Shown: positions 51,642 to 63,765 of the stretch, piece by piece
Layout: the number at the start of each line of letters is the position of its first letter
Numbering within the stretch: position 1 is the first letter of the stretch
From: CAYPNP01 sp964412195
Lineage (GTDB): Bacteria > Acidobacteriota > JAAYUB01
DNA: 64,000 bases
Assembly (NCBI GenBank): GCA_964412195.1
Contig: CAYPNP010000008.1
Location: 124,001 to 188,000 of the forward strand
Reading direction: 5' to 3'
Made by a program: the position numbers and the translations under genes
The notes under the pieces: model-generated
Seen by the model: only the letters and a program-made list of their open reading frames with translations
What the model was told of the DNA's origin: nothing
Databases searched by the model: none

Positions 51642-52424
51642 ATGAGCAAAGTGATCGCCATCGCCAATCAGAAGGGGGGGGTGGGCAAGACCACCACCGC
51701 CATCAACCTGTCTGCCTCCCTGTCGCTGGCGGAGATGAAGGTGCTGGTGCTCGACTGCGACGCCCAGTCCAACTGCACCAGCGGCCTCGGCATCGACCGC
51801 CGCCGCCTGCGCAAGAACATGTACCACGTCCTGGTGATGGGCGAGCCACTCGAGAACATCATCCAGCCCACCGAGATGGAGAACCTGTTCGTCGCCCCGG
51901 CCGATAAAAACCTCGCCGGTGCGATGATCGAGCTGATCGATGTCGAGGAGCGCGAATCCGTCCTGAAGAATCAGCTTCTGGCCGTCCGGGACCGGTTCGA
52001 CTACATCCTAATCGATTCCCCACCAGCTATTAACCTATTGACCATCAATAGTTTGGTGGCCGCCGATTCGGTGCTGATCCCGATCCAGTGCGAGTACTTC
52101 GCCCTGGAGGGCGTGTCCGAGCTGCTGGACACCCTGATCCGGATCCGCCGCGGCTTCAATCCGCACCTCCGCATCGAGGGGATGCTCCTGACCATGTATG
52201 ACGATCGCACCAACCTCTCGACCCAGGTGCGGGACGACCTGGTCAACTTCTTCCGCGATCAGGTCTTCCAGACCATCATCCCCCGCAACGTCCGGCTGGC
52301 CGAGGCGCCCAGCTTCGGCAAGCCGATCATCCTCTACGACGCCCGCTCCCGCGGCGCCAACGCCTACCTATCCCTGGCAAAGGAACTCCTCAACCATGAT
52401 CACGAAACGCAAAGTGCTCGGTAA
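51642..52424 (+). CDS. parA: Chromosome partitioning ATPase ParA/Soj
   Basis: A 260-residue Walker-type ATPase with the deviant P-loop KGGVGKTTT (residues 11-19), LDCDAQSN and YILIDSPPAIN. The short N-terminus without a helix-turn-helix marks a chromosomal (type Ib/Soj-like) ParA. The start at 51642 is chosen because the frame upstream is the rsmG region and the parS site. Its 3' end overlaps parB by 29 bases. Confidence 0.96.
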   Translation: MSKVIAIANQKGGVGKTTTAINLSASLSLAEMKVLVLDCDAQSNCTSGLGIDRRRLRKNMYHVLVMGEPLENIIQPTEMENLFVAPADKNLAGAMIELIDVEERESVLKNQLLAVRDRFDYILIDSPPAINLLTINSLVAADSVLIPIQCEYFALEGVSELLDTLIRIRRGFNPHLRIEGMLLTMYDDRTNLSTQVRDDLVNFFRDQVFQTIIPRNVRLAEAPSFGKPIILYDARSRGANAYLSLAKELLNHDHETQSAR

Positions 52425-53244
52425 GGGGCTCGACGCCCTGCTGCCGTCGCCGTCGCTGGAGGGCGGCCCCCAGCAGGTGGACACCGATCTGCTCTATCCC
52501 AACCCGAAGCAGCCCCGTCTCCGCTTCGGCGGCGAGTCGCTTGACGAGCTGGCGGCGTCGATCCGCGAGAACGGCATTGTCCAGCCCATTGTGGTCCGGG
52601 CCCGCGGGGAACGGTACGAGATCGTGGCCGGGGAGCGCCGCTGGCGCGCCGCGCAGAAGGCCGGCCTGACCCAGGTGCCCATCGTGGTCATGGACGTCCC
52701 GGACGACAAGATGCTGGAGCTGGCCCTCCTCGAAAACATCCAGCGCGAGGACCTGAATCCCATCGAGGAGGCCCGCGCCTACCGTATGCTGACGGACGAG
52801 CAGGGGCTCCGCCAGGAGGACCTGGCCCGCCGCCTGGGCAAGGCACGGACCACCATCACCAACAGCCTCCGGCTGCTCCAGCTCCCGGAACCGGTCCAGC
52901 AGATGCTGGAGGAACGCCGCCTCTCCGCGGGGCAGGCCCGCCCTCTCCTGGGCATCCCCGACAAGGCCAGGCAGAAGAGCCTGGCCGAGGTGATCCTGGA
53001 GCGGGGCCTGTCCGCCCGGGAGGCGGAGAGGCTGGTCGCGCGCCTCCAGAAAGTGAAGCCCCGCGACCGGGCCAAGGAGCAACCCGACCCGCATGTCCTG
53101 GCCGCCGAGGAGAAGCTGGGCAACCGCCTGGCCACACGGGTGCGGATCGTGAGCGGCCAGCGGGGCGGACAGATCGTCATTCACTATTCCTCCCCGGACG
53201 AGCTCGAGCGCCTGTTCAACCTGCTCAGCCGTCTGGAAGACTAG
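52396..53244 (+). CDS. parB: Chromosome partitioning protein ParB/Spo0J
   Basis: A 282-residue centromere-binding CTPase. The N-terminal GKGLDALLP box contacts ParA. The CTP-binding motifs include IVAGERRWRAA and ENIQREDLNPIEEA. The central helix-turn-helix (EDLARRLGKARTTITNSLRLL) reads parS. The C-terminal dimerisation domain ends LFNLLSRLED. It starts inside the 3' end of parA (translational coupling). Two parS-type sites are in this window. Confidence 0.96.
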   Translation: MITKRKVLGKGLDALLPSPSLEGGPQQVDTDLLYPNPKQPRLRFGGESLDELAASIRENGIVQPIVVRARGERYEIVAGERRWRAAQKAGLTQVPIVVMDVPDDKMLELALLENIQREDLNPIEEARAYRMLTDEQGLRQEDLARRLGKARTTITNSLRLLQLPEPVQQMLEERRLSAGQARPLLGIPDKARQKSLAEVILERGLSAREAERLVARLQKVKPRDRAKEQPDPHVLAAEEKLGNRLATRVRIVSGQRGGQIVIHYSSPDELERLFNLLSRLED

Positions 53245-53254
53245 GAGTCAGACC

Positions 53255-53632
53255 ATGAAAAAGCCGGGCACCGAACTCGCGGGCTACCTCGGGCCGAAGG
53301 TTCGGATCCGGGGGGAGGTCTTCACCGAATCCACCCTCCGGCTGGACGGTGTCATCGAGGGCACCATCGTGGTCAAGGAGGAGCTGGTCATGGGCCCGGA
53401 GGGCCGCGTGAAGGGCAAGATCGTCGGTCACCGCGTCACCGTCGCCGGGACCGTTGAGGGCGACATCTACGCCCTGGGACAATTGGAGCTTCAGGCCGGC
53501 TCGACGGTCCGGGGCAGCATCTACGGCCCCAGGATCACCATCTTGACCGGCGCGTCCGTGGACGGCCCTTGCGTGTTCGGCAGCTTTTCGGAAGCCCTCA
53601 TCGTGGCCGAGGCCAAGAAACACCCTTTGTAG
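53255..53632 (+). CDS. Bactofilin-family cytoskeletal protein
   Basis: A 125-residue polymer-forming cytoskeletal protein (bactofilin, DUF583). It has a right-handed beta-helix pattern: IRGEVFTESTLRLDGVIEG, VKGKIVGHRVTVAGTVEG, IYALGQLELQAGSTVRG. It starts 10 bases after the parB stop in the same operon. In Myxococcus, bactofilins linked to parABC position the ParABS machinery near the pole. A similar link is inferred here from gene order. Confidence 0.92.
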   Translation: MKKPGTELAGYLGPKVRIRGEVFTESTLRLDGVIEGTIVVKEELVMGPEGRVKGKIVGHRVTVAGTVEGDIYALGQLELQAGSTVRGSIYGPRITILTGASVDGPCVFGSFSEALIVAEAKKHPL

Positions 53633-53713
53633 AAAGTCCCGATCCTGTCAGGCTCGGGCCGGCCGGTCAACGGTCGCCGGTCCATTCCCAAACCAAGAAA
53701 GGAAACAACCCCC

Positions 53714-54115
53714 ATGATGGAGATCCACATCGACTTCCCCGGCGGCTCCCGGGTTAACGCCCAGGTGGGCCCGTACACCGTGACGACCGACCAGGCGGTG
53801 GCCGCGGGCGGCGAAGGAACGGCCCCCAATCCCTTCCAGCTGTTCCTGGCCTCCCTGGGCGCGTGCGCCGGCGTATACGTCCTTGGATTCTGCCGCCAGC
53901 GGAAGCTGCCCACCGACGGGATCCGTCTCGTCCAGCGGGTCCATCCCGATCCGGCCACCGGCCTGATCGGCCAGGTGGAGATCGAGATCCACGTCCCAGA
54001 GGACTTCCCGCCCCACTACCATGCCGCGCTGGTGCGTTCGGCGGAGCAGTGCACGGTCAAGAAGCACCTGGAGAAGCCCCCCGCCATCGACACCATGGTG
54101 GTGGTCGGCGTCTGA
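53714..54115 (+). CDS. OsmC/Ohr-family protein
   Basis: A 133-residue cytosolic OsmC-fold protein. The two conserved cysteines appear in LASLGACAGVYVLGFC and SAEQCTVKKHL, the peroxidatic and resolving positions in peroxide-reducing members. The short form resembles YhfA-like OsmC proteins, whose substrate is less clear than for Ohr. AAAGGAAA lies upstream of tandem ATG codons (53714 and 53717). Confidence 0.88.
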   Translation: MMEIHIDFPGGSRVNAQVGPYTVTTDQAVAAGGEGTAPNPFQLFLASLGACAGVYVLGFCRQRKLPTDGIRLVQRVHPDPATGLIGQVEIEIHVPEDFPPHYHAALVRSAEQCTVKKHLEKPPAIDTMVVVGV

Positions 54116-54175
54116 TTCTCCCGCAGGGAACAAGGCGCTGGCCGGGCGATTCCGACCTTTTTCTCTCCCTCGACG

Positions 54176-54220
54176 CCCCTCCCCGCCCCGTCTCCCAGTC
54201 TCCCTGTCTCCCCGTCCGGA
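54176..54220. repeat. C-rich CCCCGTCTCCC repeat, inverse of the 8197-8245 element
   Basis: CCCCGTCTCCCAGTCTCCCT and CTCCCCGTCC words are the reverse complement of those at 8220-8245. The repeat lies between the OsmC gene and the ffh promoter. Confidence 0.5.
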
Positions 54221-54224
54221 ATGG

Positions 54225-54254
54225 TTGGCAATGCCGAACGGGTTGTATTACAAT
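54225..54254 (+). promoter_or_regulatory. Sigma70-type promoter of ffh
   Basis: TTGGCA (54225-54230), an 18-base spacer and TACAAT (54249-54254), 33 bases before the ffh ATG. Confidence 0.55.
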
Positions 54255-54287
54255 GCCCCCTGATTTTTCGCAGGAGCGCACGGCCGT

Positions 54288-55846
<1,559 letters not shown>

Positions 55847-55850
<4 letters not shown>

Positions 55851-57403
55851 CTTCTCTCGCCGACCTGCAAAGGGAGGAGCTGCCCGGAGTGGCCAAGGGG
55901 GCGGCTTTCACCCTGGCCTTCGAGTTCCTGGACAAGGTGCTCGGTTTCGCGTTCGTGATCCTGGTGCCCCGCCTCATCGGGCTGGCGGATTTCGGCATCT
56001 TCAACATCTGTGTTTCCATCACGCACCTCCTGACCACCGTCTCGCTGGCGGGCCTGTCCGTGGGGATCGTTCGCGAAGGCAGCATTCTGGCGCAACGGGA
56101 AGACTGGGGCCGCCTCCGGGGCCTCTTGCGCTTTTCCGTGCGTTTCAATGTGACGACCACCCTGCTGCTGGGAGCGGCCCTCGCCCTGGCCGCCCGTCCC
56201 GTAGCCGCCTGGTTCCTCCATTCTCCCGATCTCGCCTGGGCCCTCTGGGTGTCCGCGGCCACCGTCCCCTTCGTCGGCGGCGCGCTGGTCCTGGTACAGT
56301 TTTCCGTGTCGCTCCGGGTCGTGCGGCATGTGGCTATCGTCAAGCTGTTCTTCGAGTCGTCTCTCAAGATCCTCTTCTTTCTGGTCCTGTTCGCCGCGGG
56401 GCTTGGCCTGGGCGCGGCGCTGGGAGGCTTCTCCCTGTCCATGGCCATCTGCTACCTGATCGCCGCGTTCCTGCTGTGGCGCCTGCTGCGCAGGCTGCCC
56501 CCCGCTGCTCCCGCGCCCATCGACGGCTGGTCGCTGCTGCGATACACGCTCCCGCTGGTCGGCCCCGCCCTGTATGCCAACATCATCCTCTGGGCGGACA
56601 TCCTGCTGCTGGGGTACTACGTCGATAATCCGGTGGTCGGCCTGTTTTCCCTGGCCCTCAAGGTGACCTTCATCCCGGACGTGATCCCCAAGGCGTTCGC
56701 GGCGCCTGTGGCCCCCCGCCTGGCGGCGATGCTGGACCGGGGTGATACGTCCTCCTGGCAGGAACTGTACCGCCAGGTGGGCCGCTGGTCGCTGGCGCTG
56801 GCGCTGCCTTGTTACCTTTTCCTGTTTCTCCGCTCCGGCCTCTGCCTGGAGGTGCTGGGGAAGGAGTTCGTGCCCGCCTCCCTCTACATGACCGTGCTCT
56901 GCCTGGGACCGCTGCTCGGCGCCGCCATCGGGCCGGCGGAATCCCTCCTGAACATGGGCGGCCACAGCCGGTGGCAACTCGGTAACAGCCTCGTGGCGCT
57001 GGCTTTCAACCTCGTCGCCGGCCTGATCATACTGCCTGGGAGCGGGGCGGGGGGAATGGCGTGGATCATCTCGGGCACGGTTTTCCTTTACGCCTTGATG
57101 ATGGGCGTCGAGGTGATCGGCCTGTTCCGGTTCTTTCCCCTCTCGGCCGCCCAGTTCCGAGTCCTGCTGTCCGTGGTGCCGGGCCTGCTCTTCCTCCTGT
57201 ACGTCCGGCACGCGCCGCTGGCCGCCGCACCCCGGCTGGAAATCCTTTTGGAGGGATTCCTGTTCGTGGGGATATACGTCGCTTCCCTGTTCCTCTTCAG
57301 CGTCAACGCCCGGGACCGCGAAATCATCGCCCAGATGCTCCGCCGGATGCGGGATCACCTCGGCCAGTCCGGACGGTCCGACCAGTCCGCAAAGTATCTG
57401 TAA
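55847..57403 (+). CDS. Polysaccharide flippase-type membrane protein (Wzx/MATE fold)
   Basis: A 518-residue membrane protein with about 14 hydrophobic helices and the MVF/polysaccharide synthase pattern. An N-terminal FEFLDKVLGFAFVILVPRLIG and ADFGIFNICVSITHL are typical of Wzx-like oligosaccharide-lipid flippases. The ATG at 55847 overlaps the ffh stop. Upstream frame is just the ffh shadow. It may flip a lipid-linked sugar. Its linkage to ffh is unusual and gives no substrate clue. Confidence 0.85.
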
Positions 57404-57513
57404 ATAACTGATTATAGAAAGCTTTTGAGCCTAACAAGGGTGGCTGTGTGACGTTTTTGTATGTACTGTCGAGTCCCGACGGCTGATCTCGGGGCCGGGC
57501 CAGACCGAGCGTC

Positions 57514-59460
57514 TCAACCGGCTGGAGCGGCCTCCCGACCGGACGGACGCGGCAGATGAACGATGAAGTCGGCCCAGCTCCCATGCTCCGACAAAATTTC
57601 CAGCCGGCCCCCATGCCGCGCGATGATCTCCCGGCTGATGAACAGCCCCAGCCCCGATCCCTCCCGCTGCTGCCGGCCCTCCATCCGGATCCGGTAGAAT
57701 TGCTGGGACAGCCGCGGGATTTCCTCGGCCGGGATCCCCAGCCCGTCGTTCCGGACATGCACCGCCCATCCGGTGTCTTCCTGCGCGCCAAAAACCCGGA
57801 CCCGGCCCTTGGCGTACCCATACTTCACTCCGTTGCCGATCAGGTTGTAGAAGACGACCCGCATGAGGTTGGGGTCCGCGTCCAGCTCGAGCGTTTCCAG
57901 GGAGGGATCCAGCTCCAGGGTCATCTCGCCCCGCTGGAACGCCCCCGCCAGTTCCCGCTCGACGGTCTGGAGCACTTCCCAGTAGAGGTTGATCCGGGCC
58001 TTGTTCACCTCCAGCTTTCCCTTCTCGATCCGGGACAGGTCGAGGAAGTTCCGAATCATCCCCCGGAATTTCTCGAGGTAGTCCAGGATGGACTGGAGCA
58101 CCTCGAGCTCCTCGCTCCCGAGCCGCTCCCAGAGGTCCTCCTTGAGGGTATGCGCGTCCAGGAGGATGACTCCGAGCATGTTGGAGAGCTCGTGGGTGAC
58201 GAAGCCCAGCATTTCCGTGTAGTTGCGGTTGAGGATCTCGAGCCGCTGGTTGATCATCCGCAGCCGCTCATTGGCCCCCGTCAGGGACGCGTCCCGGTCC
58301 CGGATGGCCGCAATCATCTCGTTGAAGGCCGCCATCAGCTCGGCGGTTTCCAGGGAGGCGTCCGGCGGCGGCGCCATGCTCACGTCGAGGTCTCCGCCGT
58401 GCACCGCCCGCGCGGCGTTGCGCAGCCGCTGCAGGGGCGCCACCAGGGAGCGGCTCACGAAGTAGGACAGAACCACCGCCAGGAGGGCGCCCAGGAGGAA
58501 AATCCCCAGGTAGGAAGCGAGGATGCGGTTGCGCAGGCTCAGGTAACGGCTCTCCAGGACGCCGGCGTACAGCATCCCGACCGTCTTGCCTTCAGGCGAC
58601 TGGAGGGGCCGGTACGCCGAGATGTACCACCGGTCGACCACCAGGGCCCGGTCGGTCCAGACCTGCCCGTGTACGTACACCCGCTCGAAGACCGCCTCCG
58701 AGACGGGGGTGCCCAGGGCGCGCTCGCCGCCCGGCCCCAAAACGTTGGTGGCGATCCGGACATCGCCCTGGAACAAGGTGACGGTCCCCAGCGGCTTCCC
58801 GCCGACAGTTTCCTGCCGGAAGACGAGGTCCCGGATCCCGTCCACTACCGCGTTGTTGTGGTTCAGCACCCGGCCGCCGTACAGGAGGACGGCGGGCCTG
58901 CCGGGCTGCGCGGGCGCCGGCGCCCATGCCGCGGCGACAAGCACTTCCGATCGGGAGAAGGCCCGGCCCTTCCCGGGAAACATCGGGAATTCCGTCCGGA
59001 TCCGGTCCGCCAGCGGAGGATTTTCTTCCGTCAGCTCTTCCACCGGCACCAGCACGAATCCACTGCCCGCCGGCCGGCGGAGCAGGGGCGCCAGCCAGCC
59101 GGGCTCGCCGCTGACGGTGTTCCCCGACAGGATTCTTTCCCCGGGACCTCCGCCGGTTCGGAAGATCCCCCCCAGGTCAAAGGCGTTCTTCCGGGCCACG
59201 GTGCGGAACAGCAGGGCGGCTTCCTCCGGCGGGAGTTCGCCGCAGACCTGGCCGACGGCTTCCAGGACGGCGACGTCCTGCTCCGAGCGGGCGACCAGGA
59301 GGCGGTGCGCCGCCTGGAGGTCGGACTGGACTCGTTCCTGGGCTTCCCGGATCAGGGTGCGATGGAACCAGACGACGGAGGACAGCAGAGTCAGCGCCCC
59401 CAGCATGGCCAGGATGGCCAGGAAACGGACGAAGATCTTTCGTTGCAAGGGGTGATGCAT
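57514..59460 (-). CDS. Membrane sensor histidine kinase with Cache-type sensor, HAMP and HisKA domains
   Basis: A 648-residue kinase. Helix 1 (about 11-30), a large periplasmic Cache-like sensor (about 35-285, with RWYISAYRPLQSPEGKTVGMLYAGV near its end), helix 2 (about 290-315), HAMP, coiled coil and a kinase core. Phospho-acceptor His423 lies in FVTHELSN, then NLIGNGVKYG (N box), NDGLGIP (G1) and GSGLGLFIS (G2). The ATG at 59460 is preferred. A GTG at 59514 would overlap the upstream Rrf2 gene. No response regulator adjoins it. The nearest is at 42962. Confidence 0.9.
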   Translation of the reverse strand: MHHPLQRKIFVRFLAILAMLGALTLLSSVVWFHRTLIREAQERVQSDLQAAHRLLVARSEQDVAVLEAVGQVCGELPPEEAALLFRTVARKNAFDLGGIFRTGGGPGERILSGNTVSGEPGWLAPLLRRPAGSGFVLVPVEELTEENPPLADRIRTEFPMFPGKGRAFSRSEVLVAAAWAPAPAQPGRPAVLLYGGRVLNHNNAVVDGIRDLVFRQETVGGKPLGTVTLFQGDVRIATNVLGPGGERALGTPVSEAVFERVYVHGQVWTDRALVVDRWYISAYRPLQSPEGKTVGMLYAGVLESRYLSLRNRILASYLGIFLLGALLAVVLSYFVSRSLVAPLQRLRNAARAVHGGDLDVSMAPPPDASLETAELMAAFNEMIAAIRDRDASLTGANERLRMINQRLEILNRNYTEMLGFVTHELSNMLGVILLDAHTLKEDLWERLGSEELEVLQSILDYLEKFRGMIRNFLDLSRIEKGKLEVNKARINLYWEVLQTVERELAGAFQRGEMTLELDPSLETLELDADPNLMRVVFYNLIGNGVKYGYAKGRVRVFGAQEDTGWAVHVRNDGLGIPAEEIPRLSQQFYRIRMEGRQQREGSGLGLFISREIIARHGGRLEILSEHGSWADFIVHLPRPSGREAAPAG

Positions 59461-59500
59461 GGCGATTGACAGATTCCGGGCGCCCCCCGGCTGCGCTGTT

Positions 59501-59965
59501 TCAGCTGGAGGCACACTCCGCCGATGGTTCGCTTTCGTCGTCCGGCTCGTCGCAGCGGCCGTTGACGATGTCCGCGATGGTGAATCCCTGCATCTCCCGA
59601 CGCATGACCCGCTTGAGGTGCTTCCAGACGGGGCGCGTCAGGCAGTGTTCCCATCGGCCGCAGGCCGGCTCTCCGGGGTAGTTGCACGGGATGCTGTCCA
59701 GGTGGTCTTCCGCCGCGACGATGACTTCCCAGGCCGTGATCGAGTCGGGCGGACGGATCAGGCGGTAGCCGCCCCCCGGCCCGCGCACGGATTCCACGAT
59801 CCGCGCCTCCCGCAGTCGTACCAGGATCTGCTCCAGGTAGTCTTGGGACACCCCCTCGCGGTTGCCGATGTCCATCCGCCGGATCGGCAGGCCGGTCTTC
59901 CCCTGGTGGATCGCGATGTCCACCACCGCGCGCAGGGCGTAACGGCTCTTGGTGGTGAAGTTCAT
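59501..59965 (-). CDS. Rrf2-family transcriptional regulator
   Basis: A 154-residue winged-helix regulator. The DNA-binding start (MNFTTKSRYALRAVVDIA) and GVSQDYLEQILVRLREARIVESVRGPGGGYRL are diagnostic. Three cysteines in the IPCNYPGEPACGRWEHC region match the Fe-S or redox-sensing loop of IscR/NsrR-type proteins, though the spacing (8 and 6) differs from IscR. GAGAGGA precedes the ATG. It is followed by the sensor kinase gene. It may sense iron-sulfur status or NO, by analogy. Confidence 0.92.
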   Translation of the reverse strand: MNFTTKSRYALRAVVDIAIHQGKTGLPIRRMDIGNREGVSQDYLEQILVRLREARIVESVRGPGGGYRLIRPPDSITAWEVIVAAEDHLDSIPCNYPGEPACGRWEHCLTRPVWKHLKRVMRREMQGFTIADIVNGRCDEPDDESEPSAECASS

Positions 59966-59988
59966 GCGGTCCTCTCTCGCATGGGATC

Positions 59989-60597
59989 TCAGCCCAAAAA
60001 CGAAACGTCGCCGGCCCCTTCACGAACCACTTCGGGCGTGGCCCCCGTCAAGTCGATCACCGTGGAGGCTTGCGGGAAAATCTCCCCGCCGTCGACGACG
60101 AGGTCGATCATGCCCTTCAGCCGGTCGTGGATGTCGGCCGGGTCCTGCAGCTTCTCCCCGTAATGCGGGTTGATGGACGTGGAGATGATCGGTGCCTCCA
60201 GGGATTCGGCGAGGGCCAGGCAGATGTTGTTGTGCGGGATGCGGATCCCCACCGTGTGCCGCTTGGTCAGCATGATTTTGGGCACGATGTTGTTGGCTTC
60301 CAGGATGAACGTGTATGGGCCGGGGGTCACCCGCTTCATGATCCGGTAGGCGAAGTTGCTGATCACCACGTACTGGCTGGCCATGCGGATGCTGTCGCAG
60401 ATGAAGCTGAGGGGCTTGTGCTTGTCCTCGTCCTTGATCTTGTACAACCGGTTGATGGCTTTCTTGTCCAGGGCCGAGCAGCCGATGGCGTACATGCTGT
60501 CGGTGGGGTAGGCGATGACCCCGCCGTCGCGGAGGATCTGCTTGGCCGTCTGCACGTGCCGGGGCTGGGGTTGAAAGGGGTTGATCCGGAGCAGCAT
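59989..60597 (-). CDS. Sua5/YciO/YrdC-family protein (threonylcarbamoyl-AMP synthase type)
   Basis: A 202-residue protein of the YrdC fold, which makes threonylcarbamoyl-AMP for the t6A modification of tRNA. Motifs: GGVIAYPTDSMYAIGC, KHKPLSFIC, GPYTFILEA, VGIRIPHN and ISTSIN. The LLRINPFQPQPRHV start and the YPTDSMYAIGCSALDKKA block are closer to the YciO branch, whose exact activity is less certain. It lies 23 bases upstream of the Rrf2 gene on the same strand, so is probably co-transcribed. Confidence 0.9.
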   Translation of the reverse strand: MLLRINPFQPQPRHVQTAKQILRDGGVIAYPTDSMYAIGCSALDKKAINRLYKIKDEDKHKPLSFICDSIRMASQYVVISNFAYRIMKRVTPGPYTFILEANNIVPKIMLTKRHTVGIRIPHNNICLALAESLEAPIISTSINPHYGEKLQDPADIHDRLKGMIDLVVDGGEIFPQASTVIDLTGATPEVVREGAGDVSFLG

Positions 60598-60676
60598 TTT
60601 CTTCCTGCGGCGACCCGAATATCCAGTATAACTTTAAGAAAAAAGAGGAGTTTTGTCAAATGAAAACTGAAAGCCG

Positions 60677-60705
60677 TTGATTTTTCGGCCTTCCTCCTCT
60701 ATAAC
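60677..60705 (+). promoter_or_regulatory. Sigma70-type promoter of the phosphofructokinase gene
   Basis: TTGATT (60677-60682), a 17-base spacer and TATAAC (60700-60705). The expected transcription start is only about 3 bases before the ATG at 60715, suggesting a leaderless transcript. Confidence 0.65.
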
Positions 60706-60714
60706 GGTTTCGTT

Positions 60715-62023
<1,309 letters not shown>

Positions 62024-62031
<8 letters not shown>

Positions 62032-62314
62032 CATCGCCCTGAACATCCCCCACGCCCTGCCGCCGGAGGAAGCCGCCGGCCGGCTCCGGAAACTGGTGGA
62101 CGACTTGAAGGCCCGGTCCCCCTACCTGGAGAGCGCCGCCGTCCGCTGGGACTCCCCCGCCGCCTGCTGCATCGAGGGCGAGGGCTTCTCCGGGACGCTG
62201 GCGGTGGGGCCCGCCGCGGTGGAGGCCCGCATCCGCCTCGAGGGGATGATGGCCATGTTCCGCCCGATGGTGGAGGAGAAACTCCGTGACGCGATCACCC
62301 GCGCCCTCGCCTGA
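62024..62314 (+). CDS. Polyhydroxyalkanoic acid system family protein (PHA_gran_rgn)
   Basis: A 96-residue cytosolic protein matching the PHA granule-region family (PF09650): MPDIALNIPHALPPEEAAGRL, a central GEGFSGTLAVGPAAVEARIRLEG and a C-terminal helix. It overlaps the 3' end of the phosphofructokinase gene by eight bases. No PHA synthase is in the window, so a storage-polymer role is only suggested by the family name. Confidence 0.8.
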
Positions 62315-62371
62315 GCCCGCTGCCACATCGCTCTCATTTGGCTGATTGTCTGAAGATTCGTGCGTGCCGGC

Positions 62372-62950
62372 TCAATCCCAGCGCACCGGCACCACCCGGA
62401 CCGTGCCGTCGCGCTCCGGGATGCGCACCTCGCCGCGGTCGCGGCCGTATTCGTAGAGCAGGCGGGTGACTTCCACGTCGTCGCGGCAATAGCGCTCGAT
62501 GAGGTCGAACCGCCCCTCCTTGAACCACCGCAGGGCCGCCAGCCCGTCGGCTGACTTGCGCCTGCCGAGGGTGGCGCCCGCCACCTTGTCCAGGCCTATG
62601 CGGAAGCCCAGCACCCGGGCCAGGTCCTCCATGAGGTCGAGGGTGGGAACCTTGCGGAAATCGGCGTCCGGCCGATACGGCCGCAGTACCGGGTAATCGA
62701 ATCCTTTTATGTTGAAACCGATGACCTTGCCGGCGGACAGCAGCGCGTCCACCAGCGCGTTGGCGTCACTCTCCCGGTACGTGGTGTACTCGCCGGTGGC
62801 GTAGCTGTAGACCACGCCCAGGGACAGGCCCAGCCGGTGGAGCTGGTCGCGGCCGCCCACGTCCTGGAAGCTGCGCTGGGTTTCCAGGTCGAAGACCAGG
62901 ACGGGGGCGATGGACTCGAACAGGCTGCGTTGGCGAGGGAGCGGGCTCAC
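62372..62950 (-). CDS. DEDDy-type 3'-5' exonuclease-like protein
   Basis: A 192-residue RNase H-fold protein. Exonuclease motifs are visible: VFDLET (Asp and Glu) near residue 20, GFNIKGFDYPVL with the second Asp, and YCRDDVEVTRLLYEYG with the final Tyr and Asp. The fold resembles the proofreading domain of DNA polymerase B, but no polymerase domain is attached. Domain boundaries suggest a free-standing repair or RNA-processing nuclease. Start at ATG 62950. Confidence 0.87.
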   Translation of the reverse strand: MSPLPRQRSLFESIAPVLVFDLETQRSFQDVGGRDQLHRLGLSLGVVYSYATGEYTTYRESDANALVDALLSAGKVIGFNIKGFDYPVLRPYRPDADFRKVPTLDLMEDLARVLGFRIGLDKVAGATLGRRKSADGLAALRWFKEGRFDLIERYCRDDVEVTRLLYEYGRDRGEVRIPERDGTVRVVPVRWD

Positions 62951-63037
62951 GGGATCTCCTTGCCGGGCATCCTAACAGGATTCGCCCCTTGGATGCAAGG
63001 AAGCACTTGCCGCTTCGGTCCGGCCGGCCCGGCCCGG

Positions 63038-63631
63038 TCAGAAGATGAAGCTGATCCCCCCGCGGAACCGGTTGACGTACACCCCGTCGAGGCCCGACAG
63101 CTTGTACTCCAGGCGCACGGCCACGTTTTTAGCGACCATGATCTTCACGCCGCCCCCGAAGTTGCCGGTGAACTCGTTGTCCGTGGTCGTGTATTGGATC
63201 CCGGGGAATTCGGGATAGGTCTCGCGGAACTCGCTGTGGACGTTGCCCAGGCCCCCGCACACGTACGGTCGTACGGTTTCGTCCCCTCCGAAATGATAGA
63301 GCACGTTGACCTCGGTCCAGTAGTCGGTGTGGTCCTGCCGGGTGACGGTCGAGCCGTAGCCCGGGAGGTAGCCCCAGTACTCCTGCCCGAACCCGTCGGC
63401 GTACTCGAAGTCGAATTCGAAGGCCAGGTTCCGCGTGGCATAAATGTCTACCGCGCCGCCCCAGGCGAAGGCGGTGGACCACTCGTCGTAGTCGTACTCC
63501 GTGTAGAATCCCGCGTGGGGGAACAGCTCCACGTGCGGCCGGTCGGGCTTGTAGTACCGGTACTGGGCCGGAACGGCCGCGGCCAGGACAAGCAGGGTCA
63601 GGACCAGCGTGAGAATGGTATGTTTGCGCAT
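63038..63631 (-). CDS. Small outer-membrane beta-barrel protein
   Basis: A 197-residue exported protein with a signal peptide (1-22, cut near VPAQY). The remainder is aromatic-rich beta-strands of an eight-stranded OmpX/OmpA-like barrel (PF13505-type), ending in the canonical aromatic residue (GGISFIF). AAGGAGGAGG precedes the ATG at 63631. Function unknown. Such barrels often act in adhesion or as small pores. Confidence 0.85.
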   Translation of the reverse strand: MRKHTILTLVLTLLVLAAAVPAQYRYYKPDRPHVELFPHAGFYTEYDYDEWSTAFAWGGAVDIYATRNLAFEFDFEYADGFGQEYWGYLPGYGSTVTRQDHTDYWTEVNVLYHFGGDETVRPYVCGGLGNVHSEFRETYPEFPGIQYTTTDNEFTGNFGGGVKIMVAKNVAVRLEYKLSGLDGVYVNRFRGGISFIF

Positions 63632-63765
63632 GGACACCCTCCTCCTTTTTTCGAATGGATGGAGAATGCCTGCGTGTGGTTCAACGCGGAGTGGCGAAAT
63701 CACGACGCCCGCCGTCCCGCATCGCGCCGGAGCAAGCGGCCGCTTGGGCGGGCCGGGCCGCGCCG

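Noticed and set aside
60625..60659. Minus-strand TTGACA and TATACT upstream of the Sua5-like gene
   Set aside because: The hexamers are good but the spacer is 23 bases, too long for a normal sigma70 promoter.
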